From assembly GCA_038496445.1 (NCBI GenBank), contig JALMLS010000488.1, positions 186,001-250,000 on the forward strand: 64,000 nt of DNA. The letters are read 5' to 3'. The notes under the pieces were generated by a model. It worked only from the letters and a program-made list of their open reading frames with translations, made no database searches and had not been told where the DNA came from. How positions within the stretch are numbered: position 1 is the stretch's first letter; every line of letters begins with the position of its first letter. Shown in pieces: positions 33,940 to 44,500 of this stretch. Origin of the DNA: Trichosphaerium sp. ATCC 40318 (lineage: Eukaryota; Discosea; Flabellinia; Trichosidae). Made by a program: the position numbers and the translations under genes.

Positions 33940-36900
33940 ATGTGGAGCGTTTGTATCACTCTAATTGTTTTATTATTACCTATTTCATTTGTAAAGACTC
34001 AAACTGTATTCTCCAGTGGCGGCCAGTTAGCTACTATACGCTCAGGAGCGAATAATACAGTACGACACTAAACACCTTTTTAGAAACGGTTATATTTGAA
34101 CAAACTTTAAATTTCTCTAGCTTATTCGAACAGGGCTTTTCTTATACATTGAGACACGCGATGATAATACAAATGCGTTAACTAATGTCGATATATACTT
34201 TCAAAATGATAACGCCGCCTCAGCCTCAATCTATGAGTATTGGAGCGTTGATAATGTGCGTTTATACAAATTTGTGGACAATATCTCCAACTTTCTTTTG
34301 TCGGCGTAATCACGTGATTTTCACGAAAACAGAGATGCCAATACAATCAACGACGGAGTTGCGAAATACCCTTGTTGTTGACGTGTTGGCTGTGAAGTCG
34401 TGGTTTTTAATTAAAGTTAAACAACTGTTCTTTTTTACTCCTTTATAGCCTTTTATTGTCCAACAACATAACTGTGACGGTTCTTGCCACAGGCGTACGT
34501 TACAAACGATGGTACCCCGATTGGGAAACGATCTTTTTCAAGATACTGACTCACCAGAGCAAGATATAATTATACAGAAGCTCGATACTGGTACTTCCTT
34601 TCCGGTCAACACGTATGTTGGTTATGAGTCTTGCAAATCTTTTAACTGTGCTATTACTTACAGTTTTTTTAAGAAGCGTAGAAATACGACCAAGAATAAA
34701 TGGTACAGAAGGGACACTGTTTGATGTTAAAAATCTATACTATGATGTACAAAACAGACTTGCTCGGTATGCAACAATGCTACATGTTTGATAAAGTAGT
34801 TTTTAATACTTTCCTTAAGCGTACTGTATTATGATGGTACTATAATTGATATACCAAGGCAATTCCCTGGAACGAACATAGCACCTCCGGCTCCATGTAA
34901 TGAGACATCTCTTTGTGTTGATAATGTTGATTTAATTTTCTGTACGACTTGTTGTTTGTTGTGCGAAAATGATTCTTCTCTTACTTGTTTGCTTAGTGGT
35001 TGATGCATCATCAAGCGTTGGAAATATATTCAATAATGATACTTCTGAATGTTCAAGAACAGGTCAGCCGATTATTATTACTATGTCATCAATCTGAGGT
35101 GTGTTTTAGGATCTTCTATTTGTGAGGATAATGGAAATGGTACTTTTGGATTGTATGAACGAGAATCAATTGATGAATGTTGTACAATGTACAACTGGGA
35201 TGAATACTTTGATTTCATTCATGACACAGTACAACCATTAAAGTTTGGAGAGTTTGGATTTCGATCAGGTGTTGTGTTGTATCGCAATCAAGGTCATCCT
35301 GTGATACCTCTCAGCTCAAGAAACAAAACAAAGTTTATTGATGAACTATCTTCAATCCGTACTTTGAATACTTTTGCTGGTTGTCAATCACTCACAACAG
35401 GTAATTTAGCGTTTATAGAGTTATAATTTACCTTGATGCAATGCTTTAGGTCTCCGAGGCACAAAAGAACACTTTGAATTGCTTGGTAGACCCAATCGAA
35501 ATAAAAAAACAATCATTGTAAATACACATGGAGATACCAATGACTGTATTGGTGACACGAGTGACCTACAAACCATATTAGATGAACTAATGGCAATGGT
35601 ACAGTAATTGTTTGTACTCTCTAAGTCTTTAATTTTGTCCACTGAACTATTTGTTTGCAGAACGTTTCAATCATTGAGATGTACTTTGGTCAAGAACCCG
35701 CCATCTCATACGCTCAAAACTTGTATACTTCGATTCCAGGGAATAGTACAAACACAAGCGAGATAACAAGGCCTCTTATATGTCCAGGTACTGACTCAAT
35801 ACCCTTTGTTGTTTAATGATGATATTGTTTAGAACATTTGACAACACCTTGTGGTCCTCAATGCAAAGGAGAATGTACTTGCGATTTAGAATGCGTATTT
35901 CCAGAAAATATAGAACCTTGTGATGACTATAACTATTGTACTGAAGACAAATTCGCTGGACCAAGTATTGGATGTGTATCTTTGGAACATCCAATTTGTC
36001 GATCACCGACAGGTGAATTTTCCCAAATATGTACGTCCACAAAGACAAAGACAAACATAAACCAAAAAAGAAGTGTTGTATTTTCTCAAACTACTTTTTT
36101 GCACGTGAAGGTATCAGACCTGATAAATCTAGAAGCTAAGGATCACTAAACAAATTCGTTAGGTCCAAATAGAGAGAAAGAAGAATGCGATACCGCGTTC
36201 CCAGATTCTGAGATTCCAGCTATAGTGGGTAACTGTGATAAAAAAATGTATACAAACTAATTTGTTTTTAGAAGAAACTCCGTTTGGCGAACGTGGGTGT
36301 TCATACCTACCAAACCAAGATTATTGTAAAGCTATAGACCGTACATGTAACTGTACACAAAATGATTGTGATCTAAGTGATGATATTTGTAAGATAAATC
36401 TCTGTGATTGCGAAAAAGGATGTATGAAACATGATCGGGAACCAGGGACAATATTTTTTGGATGTGACATGTATCTTCCAGATCGGATACAGTTTTGTGA
36501 CAGCTCTCTTATGAGTTCTCCGGCAGAAAATTCTCCTGGATGTCGGGAAGTGTCTATTAAAACCGTACGAACAAAACTCAAAAAAATTAAAAGAGAACTG
36601 TGAACCAAAGTGACTGAATTGTTTAGATTTGTGAAGAACAAAAACCTGATTGTACAGAAATACCAAGTGACCCAAGTTGGTTTTACACTGATGTAACTTA
36701 TGGAGGTGTGACACAACCAGCTCCTGAATGTATCTATGAACCTTTAGCATCTTGTTTTCAAAGTACTGCTCCTATTCCACCGCCAACAACTATTCCGCCA
36801 CCTACAACAACCTCTCCTACCACTGATCCTCCAACTACAGAACCTTCAACAAACCCACCTACCTCTGAACCTACAATGACTGGTACTCCTAAAACATCAC

Positions 36901-37731
36901 TATGCTTCTATTACTTATTTTACAAGTGAATCAAACTACTGATGGCCCAACATCGTCTTTTGGAGTCATTGACAATCAAGGTGATGATGAAGGTACATGT
37001 ATAACGTAATGCTTTATCTCATGACTTACAAGGTCGGTCTCCATGGTTCTCTGTAGCCTTGGTTTTGATTATCTTGGTTGTTTTATTGATAATATTGGTT
37101 ATTGGGTTGATCATCGTCATTTACAAGAACAAAAAAAAAGAAAAAAGTAAGGGGTCAATAACTTCTAAAATAGGCGATACAGGTGCTATTACAGGAATAT
37201 CAGAAGGCATAGAAATGCGTGGACCATCAATAAATAATGAACAAAATGAGAGTGACATCTACTCTGCTGTACCTCATGATTTAGTCCAAGCAATGAAAAC
37301 TCAATCAAGTGGAAAACTGAATAGTGTTGTAGGCAAGTCACGTTTTCACAAGCGCCTAAAAAAATATCTTCATTATATTTGCTGATTGTTTTGACAAAAC
37401 AGGAAGCAGTGAAAATCAAGAAGTAAACGAAACTACATACGATCCTGTTCCTGGAAGCCGTGGCAATATTGAAGAAAGTACCAGCACATCAAGCAATTCT
37501 GATGATGTTTCAGACTCTTCGGACCAAGAGAACTATGTAAACACTAAACCAAAAGAAGAACAAGCAACTACGTATGATGCCGTTCCTGCGAAAGCTGACA
37601 ATGGAGAAAGTATCACATCAAGTGACCTTGAAATAGGAGACACAACTACGTACAATGCCATTCCTGCAAAAGATACCGACAATGAAGAAAGTATCACATC
37701 AAGTGATTCTGATGTTATTTCAGACTCTTAA
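33940..37731 (+). CDS. VWA-domain type I membrane protein, family copy 4 (inverted)
   Basis: Plus-strand copy from MWSVCITLIVLLLPISFVKT (33940) to TAA 37729-37731. N-terminal module ends ASIYEYWSVDNVRLY (about 34255). The VWA domain starts DNVDLIFLVDASSSVG across a GTACGA...TTAG intron at about 34940-34995, then NGNGTFGLYERESIDECC and IIVNTHGDTNDCIGD. Cys-rich modules (PCGPQCKGECTCDLEC; CNCTQNDCDLSDDICK), short Pro/Thr stalk (36,775-36,870), span LVLIILVVLLIILVIGLIIV. The tail has the most Tyr motifs: IYSAVPHD, TTYDPVP, TTYDAVP and TTYNAIP. It faces copies 1-3, so the cluster includes an inversion. Confidence 0.75.
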
Positions 37732-38130
37732 ACAATCAAACACTACTGAAACTATGTACTATGTAGAAATAGAGAAATAAAAACAAACAAAACATGTGGT
37801 GCGACCTAACAACTACCTTGAAGCTCTGGCTAACTAGAGCCCAGTATCGTAATGTGAGTAAGACGAATACTGTCCTCCAATAATGTAGATTAGCAAGAAA
37901 GTAACTCGTTTGCATTTGTTATCTCTCATACTTTTTTCACAGGTGCCTACCTGTAATTCTCCCTCACCCTTTTTTGCTGTGAATAGGACTTATAACTACG
38001 AAAAATTGAGTGTGGCATAGTTTAAGGTTTGTTTCGAGAAATAACATTTCTTTGATTGAAATAAAGGTTTTATTTACAAGATCGCAGTTGCTTTTGAACA
38101 TTGTCAATCACTACGAAATTTGGAGTGATA
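37732..38130. other. Convergent intergenic region
   Basis: Between receptor copy 4 and the minus-strand gene ending 38131. AATAAA-like signals at both ends; no gene seen. Confidence 0.4.
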
Positions 38131-38610
38131 TTAAAATCCAACAGCAGAATTATGAATCCCCATAGACGTTAGATATTTCTTATATTGATCCCAAGCAACT
38201 TCTGGAAGGAACTTTTTGTTTAAGTAAGGGCCTTCAATCAACACAGTTGACGTAGCAAGCTCAAAGATCTGCATTGGACATTTCTTCAATTCGTATTGAC
38301 CATCAGCGTCTAATTCAAATGAAACCAAGTACTGGAATAAGAAGAGTGATATAAGACGTCCAGCATGCTCTTCTGGGTCATCGAATCTAATAAACACGCT
38401 TAGAATACGACCAAAAACAGAAACATACAAAAAAATAACGTACTTTTGCCATTCTTGTGTTGCAAAGATTTCACTCTGTTTCATTGGTCCTTTGTATTCA
38501 CTCTCGTATCCTGCTTGGATTGATACACTTATATGGTTTGTAGTACTTGCATTACTCTTATCTTGTGCGGTTACATTGTTGCTGTTTCGCGAGAAGGTTT
38601 GTGTGGACAT
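38131..38610 (-). CDS. Hypothetical protein, about 145-159 aa
   Basis: ATG 38610 (MSTQTFSRNSNNVTAQ) to the stop at 38131. The middle of the frame includes a hydrophobic run (YVIFLYVSVFGRILS) that is probably a 45-nt intron (GTACGT...CTAAG) of a length divisible by three. Without it the protein is soluble: FDDPEEHAGRLISLFLFQYL then GIHNSAVGF at the end. No known domain. Expression is plausible because frame, start and splice signals are good. Confidence 0.55.
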   Translation of the reverse strand: MSTQTFSRNSNNVTAQDKSNASTTNHISVSIQAGYESEYKGPMKQSEIFATQEWQKYVIFLYVSVFGRILSVFIRFDDPEEHAGRLISLFLFQYLVSFELDADGQYELKKCPMQIFELATSTVLIEGPYLNKKFLPEVAWDQYKKYLTSMGIHNSAVGF

Positions 38611-38980
38611 GTTGCGTTAGTTGTTGAGTTATTTGATATTGATCTAACCAAAAATCAATCATCGGTTAAGATGAGTTTCACTGAAGATAGTTTTTCAATC
38701 TAGATCTGCAAAGCGTGTTTAAGGGGGCAGGTCCTCTAATTTTATTTTCTGATTGTATACCATTGGCAGCGTACTTTTCACAGTCACGTGTTTTAGAAAA
38801 TTACCATTCTGTTAACAGTAATTTAAACGTAAACAGCCATAGATCCTAATCAGTGAACACTAGTTGGCCTAATTACTGTTATGATAATGTCTCAACAGTA
38901 GGCCCTCTAATTTATGTTAAGCGCACTCAAAACTGTTCATAAATCAACAACAACTACAGAACTAACAACAAACGCTTACT
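38611..38980. promoter_or_regulatory. Divergent promoter region with repeated AGGCCCTCTA motif
   Basis: Upstream of both flanking genes. Carries AGG-[TC]-CCTCTAATTT at about 38,729 and 38,899; a third near-copy lies at 39,294 in the first intron of the His-Me gene. CACGTG at 38785-38790. Confidence 0.4.
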
Positions 38981-40599
38981 ATGGAACCTATGGAACCCAA
39001 AGAACTGAAAGAGCCAAAGAGTATTTTACACACTCTTCCGAACATTAAGCAAATGCCTAACATTTATTACTACGCTGATGGTACACACACAACGCTCAGA
39101 AAAGTCATGAAGGAAAGAAAACTTGTGTTCAAGAGACCGAACTACCCAGAAGCAGAGTACCACCGTGTTTTAGCCAATGATTTGCGCATTGTGCCTTTGG
39201 ACATTGCCAAGTTGAAGTTGGGGTTATTGATGAAAAACTCCAAAAGAACAGGTACCTTTTTTCTTTTGATCATGTGGTTTTTTTTTTCAGAATAGGCCCT
39301 CTATTTTTTTACTTGTGTTGACTTTATTAATAGACAATGGATGCTTGGTGCTCACTGCCAATGCCAAACTAGATAAGAAAGGATATCCCAGAGCTTGTAT
39401 CAGGGCTGAAACTAAATAAGGCTTTTTTTGCAAAAGCCTTTTTTTTGCCACCAAATACAGCCTTATTTTTCACCAAATTGCCTTGTTTTTGCCAAAAAAA
39501 ATGAGCAAATATGAGGCATTGCCTTGTAATTTTGGGCTTTGCAGCCTCATATTTGGGCCAAATAGCAAGCAACTGGTTCACTAATTAGCCTTAAAATAGC
39601 CTGCATTGTTGGTCCAATAATGCTTCATTTTTAGTGCAACAATAAGGCTTTTTTGCCCTCAATTTTTGGGCATAACCCAGGCACCATATACTCATAAAAC
39701 AAGGCTTTATATAGGCATACAATAGTGATTCATTTATTAAAGTACAGTACACAAAACACAAAAAACTTCAATGTCCTCCATGTGGAAAAAAACCTTTACT
39801 AGAAAAAAAAATTAACAAATTATTGGTTTAATTTTGTACAAAAATGGTTTAAAGTAATATACATGTTGTAGGGCATGGGTGCTGCGGTAATGGCGGCTTT
39901 ATATTACAATCCATATAAAGTATGGTGACGCTGTCTATATAAAATGTCAGTAGTAAATGGAAAAAAATGTTTAGGAAGTGTTGGTGTGGTGGAGACTTAC
40001 CTTAAACCAATGTATCCTTAATGTACAATGTGTACACAACCAATGCCTAATTAGTGCCTGTAAATTTAAGGCTGGCAATGCATAAAAAAACTAGGGCAGG
40101 CATTGCCTAAAAAAAACAAGGCATTGCAACAATTAAGGCATTGCCCAACAAAGCCTTATTTCAATGCCTGATTTTTGCCTTTGTTGCCATTGCCTTTGCA
40201 AAATCAGGTATTGCCATTTTTGCATGCCTGATTTTTGCCATCAATGCCTGATTTTAAAAAAATGCCTTCATATTTAAGGCAAAGCCTTGTTTAGTTTCAG
40301 CCCTGATTGGAGGTGTGTACTTTAAACTCCACCACTTGGCTAGATATTGTCATTCAGGTATTACCATTTATACTGAAGTACCTGGTGTTGATGGAGATGA
40401 TAAATATGTAGTTTGGACAGGCTACAACCGTTGTAAAATAGATGGAAGCCATTTATGTCATAACAAGGAGTGCTTTGATGCTGCTCATGTGGTATTTGAA
40501 CCATCTGTTGTTAACCAAAGAAGAAATACCTGTGTTGCACAAGGCTATTGCTCTGGCCATGTGTACAATGGAATTGTAGCACCAGATTGCATTCTTTAA
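38981..40599 (+). CDS. His-Me finger (I-PpoI-type) nuclease-fold protein, with an element inside
   Basis: Exon 1 from ATG 38981; an intron at 39,252-39,333 (GTACCT...TAG). The second segment reads NGCLVLTANAKLDKKGYPRA and the last segment GGVYFKLHHLARYCHSG. The latter then carries SHLCHNKECFDAAHVVFEP + SVVNQRRNTC, ending GHVYNG.VAPDCIL. This is the zinc-binding His-Me finger of the I-PpoI family (SHLCHN-x-x-C-x-x-x-H-L, N-x-x-R-N-x-C, then a CxH...C pair); catalytic His and Asn equivalents are present. Between the second and last segments sits a 905-bp TIR element (39,401-40,305). The two flanks stay in frame either if the element is removed with one AT, or if GT 39397 to AG 40300 is spliced as an intron. 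Nearby genes give no clue to its target. Confidence 0.75.
39401..40305. mobile_element. 905-bp non-autonomous TIR element (MITE-like)
   Basis: Terminal inverted repeats CAGGGCTGAAACTAAA at 39401 and its complement ending at 40305, extended imperfectly by AAGGCTTT. The dinucleotide AT flanks both ends and may be the target duplication. The interior has no open frame but many AAGGC/GCCTT and TGCCTGATTTTTGCC subterminal repeats in both orientations, as expected for transposase-binding sites. CAGGG termini recall hAT elements, but the 8-bp target duplication of hAT is absent, so the superfamily is open. Confidence 0.8.
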
Positions 40600-40985
40600 A
40601 TGCCAAAACATTGTTTTTCAGTTTAAAGGTAGAAAAAAAAATGTAACTGTAGCAACTTTCTCCTACCAACCCCTACCAACCCCTACCACTGACTAAGTGG
40701 TTTAAATGTTGTACAAAAGCGTGTTAGTGGAATATGAACAATAACGATGGATGAGAAACGTAGTATTTCTACTTTACTATTTACAATGCATATAAAGTAT
40801 GTGTGAGGTATAAAAAACATGGTGCACAGTACTTTTAAGAACAGTAAGGGTTTTTTTTTTAAAACAGGCTTTAAATCTTTGCATGTACATTGAAACACCT
40901 CTAAAACACGTTCTAAGATACTCTGAGGTCTACCTTTTGTGGATTTTTGTTACAACTGTACACACTGACTTTTTTTTCCTTTAAA
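40600..40985. other. Intergenic region up to the retrotransposon
   Basis: Contains a short direct repeat of CCTACCAACC units near 40,663-40,687 and the TAAA copy (40,982-40,985) used as target-site duplication by the LTR element. No gene. Confidence 0.5.
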
Positions 40986-41136
40986 TGTCGCAGAACCTAC
41001 GACTACCTCTTTCCTAGAACACGTTCACATGAAGTTACCTAATCTGTAAACGTGTAGTCAAACCTAATAAACAGATTTCTCATCACTCATTTCCGTTTAC
41101 AACTGCTCTATAGGGTCCTAACCTCCCTATACGACA
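40986..41136 (+). repeat. 5' LTR (151 bp)
   Basis: Begins TGTCGCAGAACC and ends CTATACGACA. No difference from the 3' LTR was seen on direct comparison. It is short for the superfamily. Confidence 0.95.
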
Positions 41137-41139
41137 TAT

Positions 41140-41157
41140 TGGCGACACGATCTTTTT
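41140..41157 (+). other. Primer-binding site
   Basis: TGGCGACACGATCTTTTT starts three bases after the 5' LTR. TGG matches the CCA end of a tRNA, as is usual; the donor tRNA is not identified. Confidence 0.7.
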
Positions 41158-41188
41158 GAACCAAGCTAAGGTAAGTAATCTCACCTAA

Positions 41189-41481
41189 CTGTTACGACAG
41201 CATATTGTAAATCTTTGAACTTTCAAAGTAAATAAACAACCTAACTGCTACGGCAGCATTTCTTAACCGCACGCGGCCTTTTTACCTGGATTAACCAGGA
41301 ATCGAGTAATCTTTACTCACCCTAACTGCTACGGCAGCATTTTAAACCGTGAAGCGCAGTGCTTCACAATAAATAAACTATTAACCGCATAAAGCGGCCT
41401 TTAAACCATTTTGTGGTTTTCTTTTTCCTTATTGGAATTCGAGTAATAATTACTCAAACTTTTCTCTTTACCGCTCAGCGG
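41189..41481 (+). ncRNA. Leader array of twelve short hairpins
   Basis: Perfect inverted repeats in succession: 41189-41200, 41213-41228, 41245-41256, 41267-41276, 41285-41299, 41304-41318, 41326-41337, 41349-41367, 41385-41397, 41404-41418, 41441-41455 and 41471-41481. Families share stems: three CTG[CT]-TACG-[GA]CAG (UACG tetraloop, one with a compensating C-G to T-A change), three CCGC-loop-GCGG (loops AC, ATAAA, TCA) and two GAGTAA-loop-TTACTC (loops TCT, TAA). They fill the untranslated leader between the primer-binding site and Gag. A packaging, dimerisation or translation role is inferred. Confidence 0.8.
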
Positions 41482-41550
41482 CATCTATACTAAGCGTACT
41501 TGTTCCTACGCTATAATCCTCTTTCCATAAAATCTACTTTTCACGGAAAA

Positions 41551-44500
41551 ATGAGTGAAACTAAAGTAACGTCTGAGGCAGATGGTTCTACAGGTCCATC
41601 TACGTCTGTTCCCATTGTTGATGACAACTCTGGGGATATTCCACTAAATCCTGAAATTCCTCCTGAATCAGCTGCTAACAACAGCACTGACCTTCCTCCT
41701 GACTATGCAGACGCTGTTCATGCATCAGAACAAATTGCAAAAGATGCTTTAGAAATTGCGCAACAGCGTGAGGACGAAGTAATATATTTAAATGAGTCCC
41801 TTGAGACATTTAAAACAGATTTAGCGGCTGTTCGTGCTGAGAACGAACTTCTGCAAAAAATGATGTTAAAACTAGGTTCCCGTCTTGGAACTAAAGACGC
41901 TTCAAAACCGTGTGAAACAGAGCGTCTTGATATAAAATCAACCAAGATTAAGAAGGAATCAAACATTATTCCTCAATATCACTCATCGTCAGATTCTGAT
42001 GATGATTTTGAACCTAAAAAGGAAGAAACACGCCTTCCTAGCTCTAAGGTAATGCATATGTTCACAGAGCTAACCACAACCGATCGCAAAGATTTAGATA
42101 TCTGGTACAAGTTTTGCAAATACATAGCAACCTCATACCACATTAATGAACCAACACTAGCGATGATAATGCGCATTAAAGTGCGCTCTAAACAACTCAA
42201 AGCTGTGTTAAATCATATAGAGTTCAATGCAACTCCTACTCAGTTGTATGAAACTCTCAAACATGAAATAGTTACGCCCTTAGACGAGGCACTTGCATTG
42301 GGTCATTTTCGCGCCTGTAAACAACATCAGGGCGAAAAGCTTCAGGTCTACATTAGACGCTTAAAAGACATCGCCCAGTATGCTAATAAAAGTGACCTCG
42401 ATATGATGGAACAATTCACATTGGGTGTAGCTAGTAACATTCGTGCTAAAGTACATAAGTACTACTACAAACAGTTGATATTATTCAACGCATCTAAAGA
42501 AAAAGACATAGATGCATTTTGTAAGACTGTTTTCGATAAAGCTCACAGTTGTGAAGTTCTGTATACACTGAATGCATCTTTTCAACAAAATCAACCATTA
42601 ATTCCAAGAACAAATGTTCACGGAAAAAACCAAAATTCGGGCTTAACGCCCACTCCTTCCAACCAACAACCAAGTAAACACAACTCCTCAAATGTTTCGA
42701 AAAAAGACGTAAGTAATCTTTTTAAAAAACTAGATGAATTACAAAAACGTCTTGACAGTTTTTCTAGAAATCGTCCAAGAACTAGTCACGTACATAGGGA
42801 TAGCAATGGCGAGTGGCGATGCAACTGGTGCAAAGAAAAAGCACATGGCAAGGGAGTACAATGTCCACAATATTTGAAGGACCATTCTCCGCCTAACAGA
42901 GGCACAAGTACGCCTACCTCTGCAAACTCTACTAGTACAAATGCAGCTCATATTGAACTAGAACGTTCAATCAGTGATTCAACAACTAGCCACAACAAAC
43001 GCCAGAAAACTACTACTACTTGTGAAAAAGAAGTCACTGAACTATTACAGTTTCAAGGCACTTCTAAGCCTAGCATCGATGCTACCAGCATTCCTCTGAC
43101 TAACATTAAAGTAAATGGAGTAGCTTTCCAAGCTATGCTCGACTCTGGAGCAGCGGTATCATTCATGTCAGAAAAGGCATTTAACAAAATTAACAAGGAT
43201 ATTGCATCTACAACTCGCAATGCCCTAAAAGGTATAATCAACGATAAACGGCCATACCTCGCCATTAAACAAGGTACCTCTATTTCTATTACATCCGATC
43301 TTATGACATCTACTGATGCACACACTTTAGGCACTGTCACAGCCTTGTGCAAGATTGTTGATAAAGAGGTTACCTCTGTCTTTCACGTGCTTCGTGCATC
43401 CAAGTATAGCATAGTACTTGGAGCTGACTTTCTCCGCAAGGCAGCCCTCATAGCTGACTTCGAAGGAAAAATGATCTACGATAGACAATGGTTTATTTCT
43501 CAAAAAACCAAGATACTGCCTAAAAAGCAGCAAACAACAACATCAGCTAAAGATTCGTCTAACACTGCATCAGATGTAACCACACCTGATACCAGTGAAA
43601 ACTCTCCTACAGGTAAACGAACACCTGATGCTAGTGACAGCTCTTCTGAACAAACAACAGAAGATGCTCTATTTAACGAGGATCTCGACCTCGGTGAAGA
43701 TAATGATCCAAATTTGCCAAACGCAAATCTCAAGTTAGTTGTCAAGAAAGCGGACAGCAAATCTGCACCAAAGTTGGACAGCCAAATCAAAGACGTTGTC
43801 AACAAAGCAGACATTAGATATGTACCCACTCACTCAGCCAAGTTAAAATGGCATACAAAGGATCCTCGCAAAATAGCTTTAAAAGCTAAGGAGTCCTATG
43901 AGTGTGCTCATGGTGAAACTATTGAGATGGACTTCAACTCCACCAGAATCCCTCACGGTGCTACCATTACAGTATCACCAGCTGTGGAATCTCTTGGCTT
44001 ATGGCCACGAGTCCAGATACATGGAAATGGCAAACAACTCTACTTCGGTGCCATTGACTTCTTCATTAGACACACTGATGAAGACAACAAAGAAAAGCCG
44101 CTCACCATTGTAAAAGGGCAAACGGTAGCTTATGTATTCATTAACAGTTTTAATAAAAATGATTCCGTTTATTCTAGTCTTATTCCTGATATTAACACAT
44201 CAGACAACTCTACAGAGTTTTTAAAACGTTCACGTATACAAAAACCTGCCTTACCTGTTCCTGTTCTTTCGTCTGAAGTATGCTTAAACAGAGAACCAAT
44301 AAAAGTAACGACGACGTTAGATGAATTTAAAGATGATCCTATTTTAGGTACAATACGTGTTAACACGTGTATTCTAAATGAAGACCAACGTAAATACTTA
44401 GTTACACTACTTTCCAACAAAGGACGTAAAGTGTATACACCTCCAGATAAGTTTGGAAACGCCAAGTACGAACCTATTCGTATGAAAATAAAACAAGACA

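Noticed and set aside
39401-40305. Short repeated GCCTGATTTTTGCC/AAGGC blocks considered as a CRISPR-like or satellite array
   Set aside because: They are irregularly spaced, in both orientations, and bounded by terminal inverted repeats, so they are subterminal repeats of a TIR element; the genome is also eukaryotic.
39401-40305. hAT superfamily assignment from CAGGG ends
   Set aside because: The flanks do not show the 8-bp duplication expected of hAT; only AT is shared.
43800-44160. dUTPase domain between protease and RT
   Set aside because: The segment is beta-rich, but none of the dUTPase motifs can be placed with confidence.
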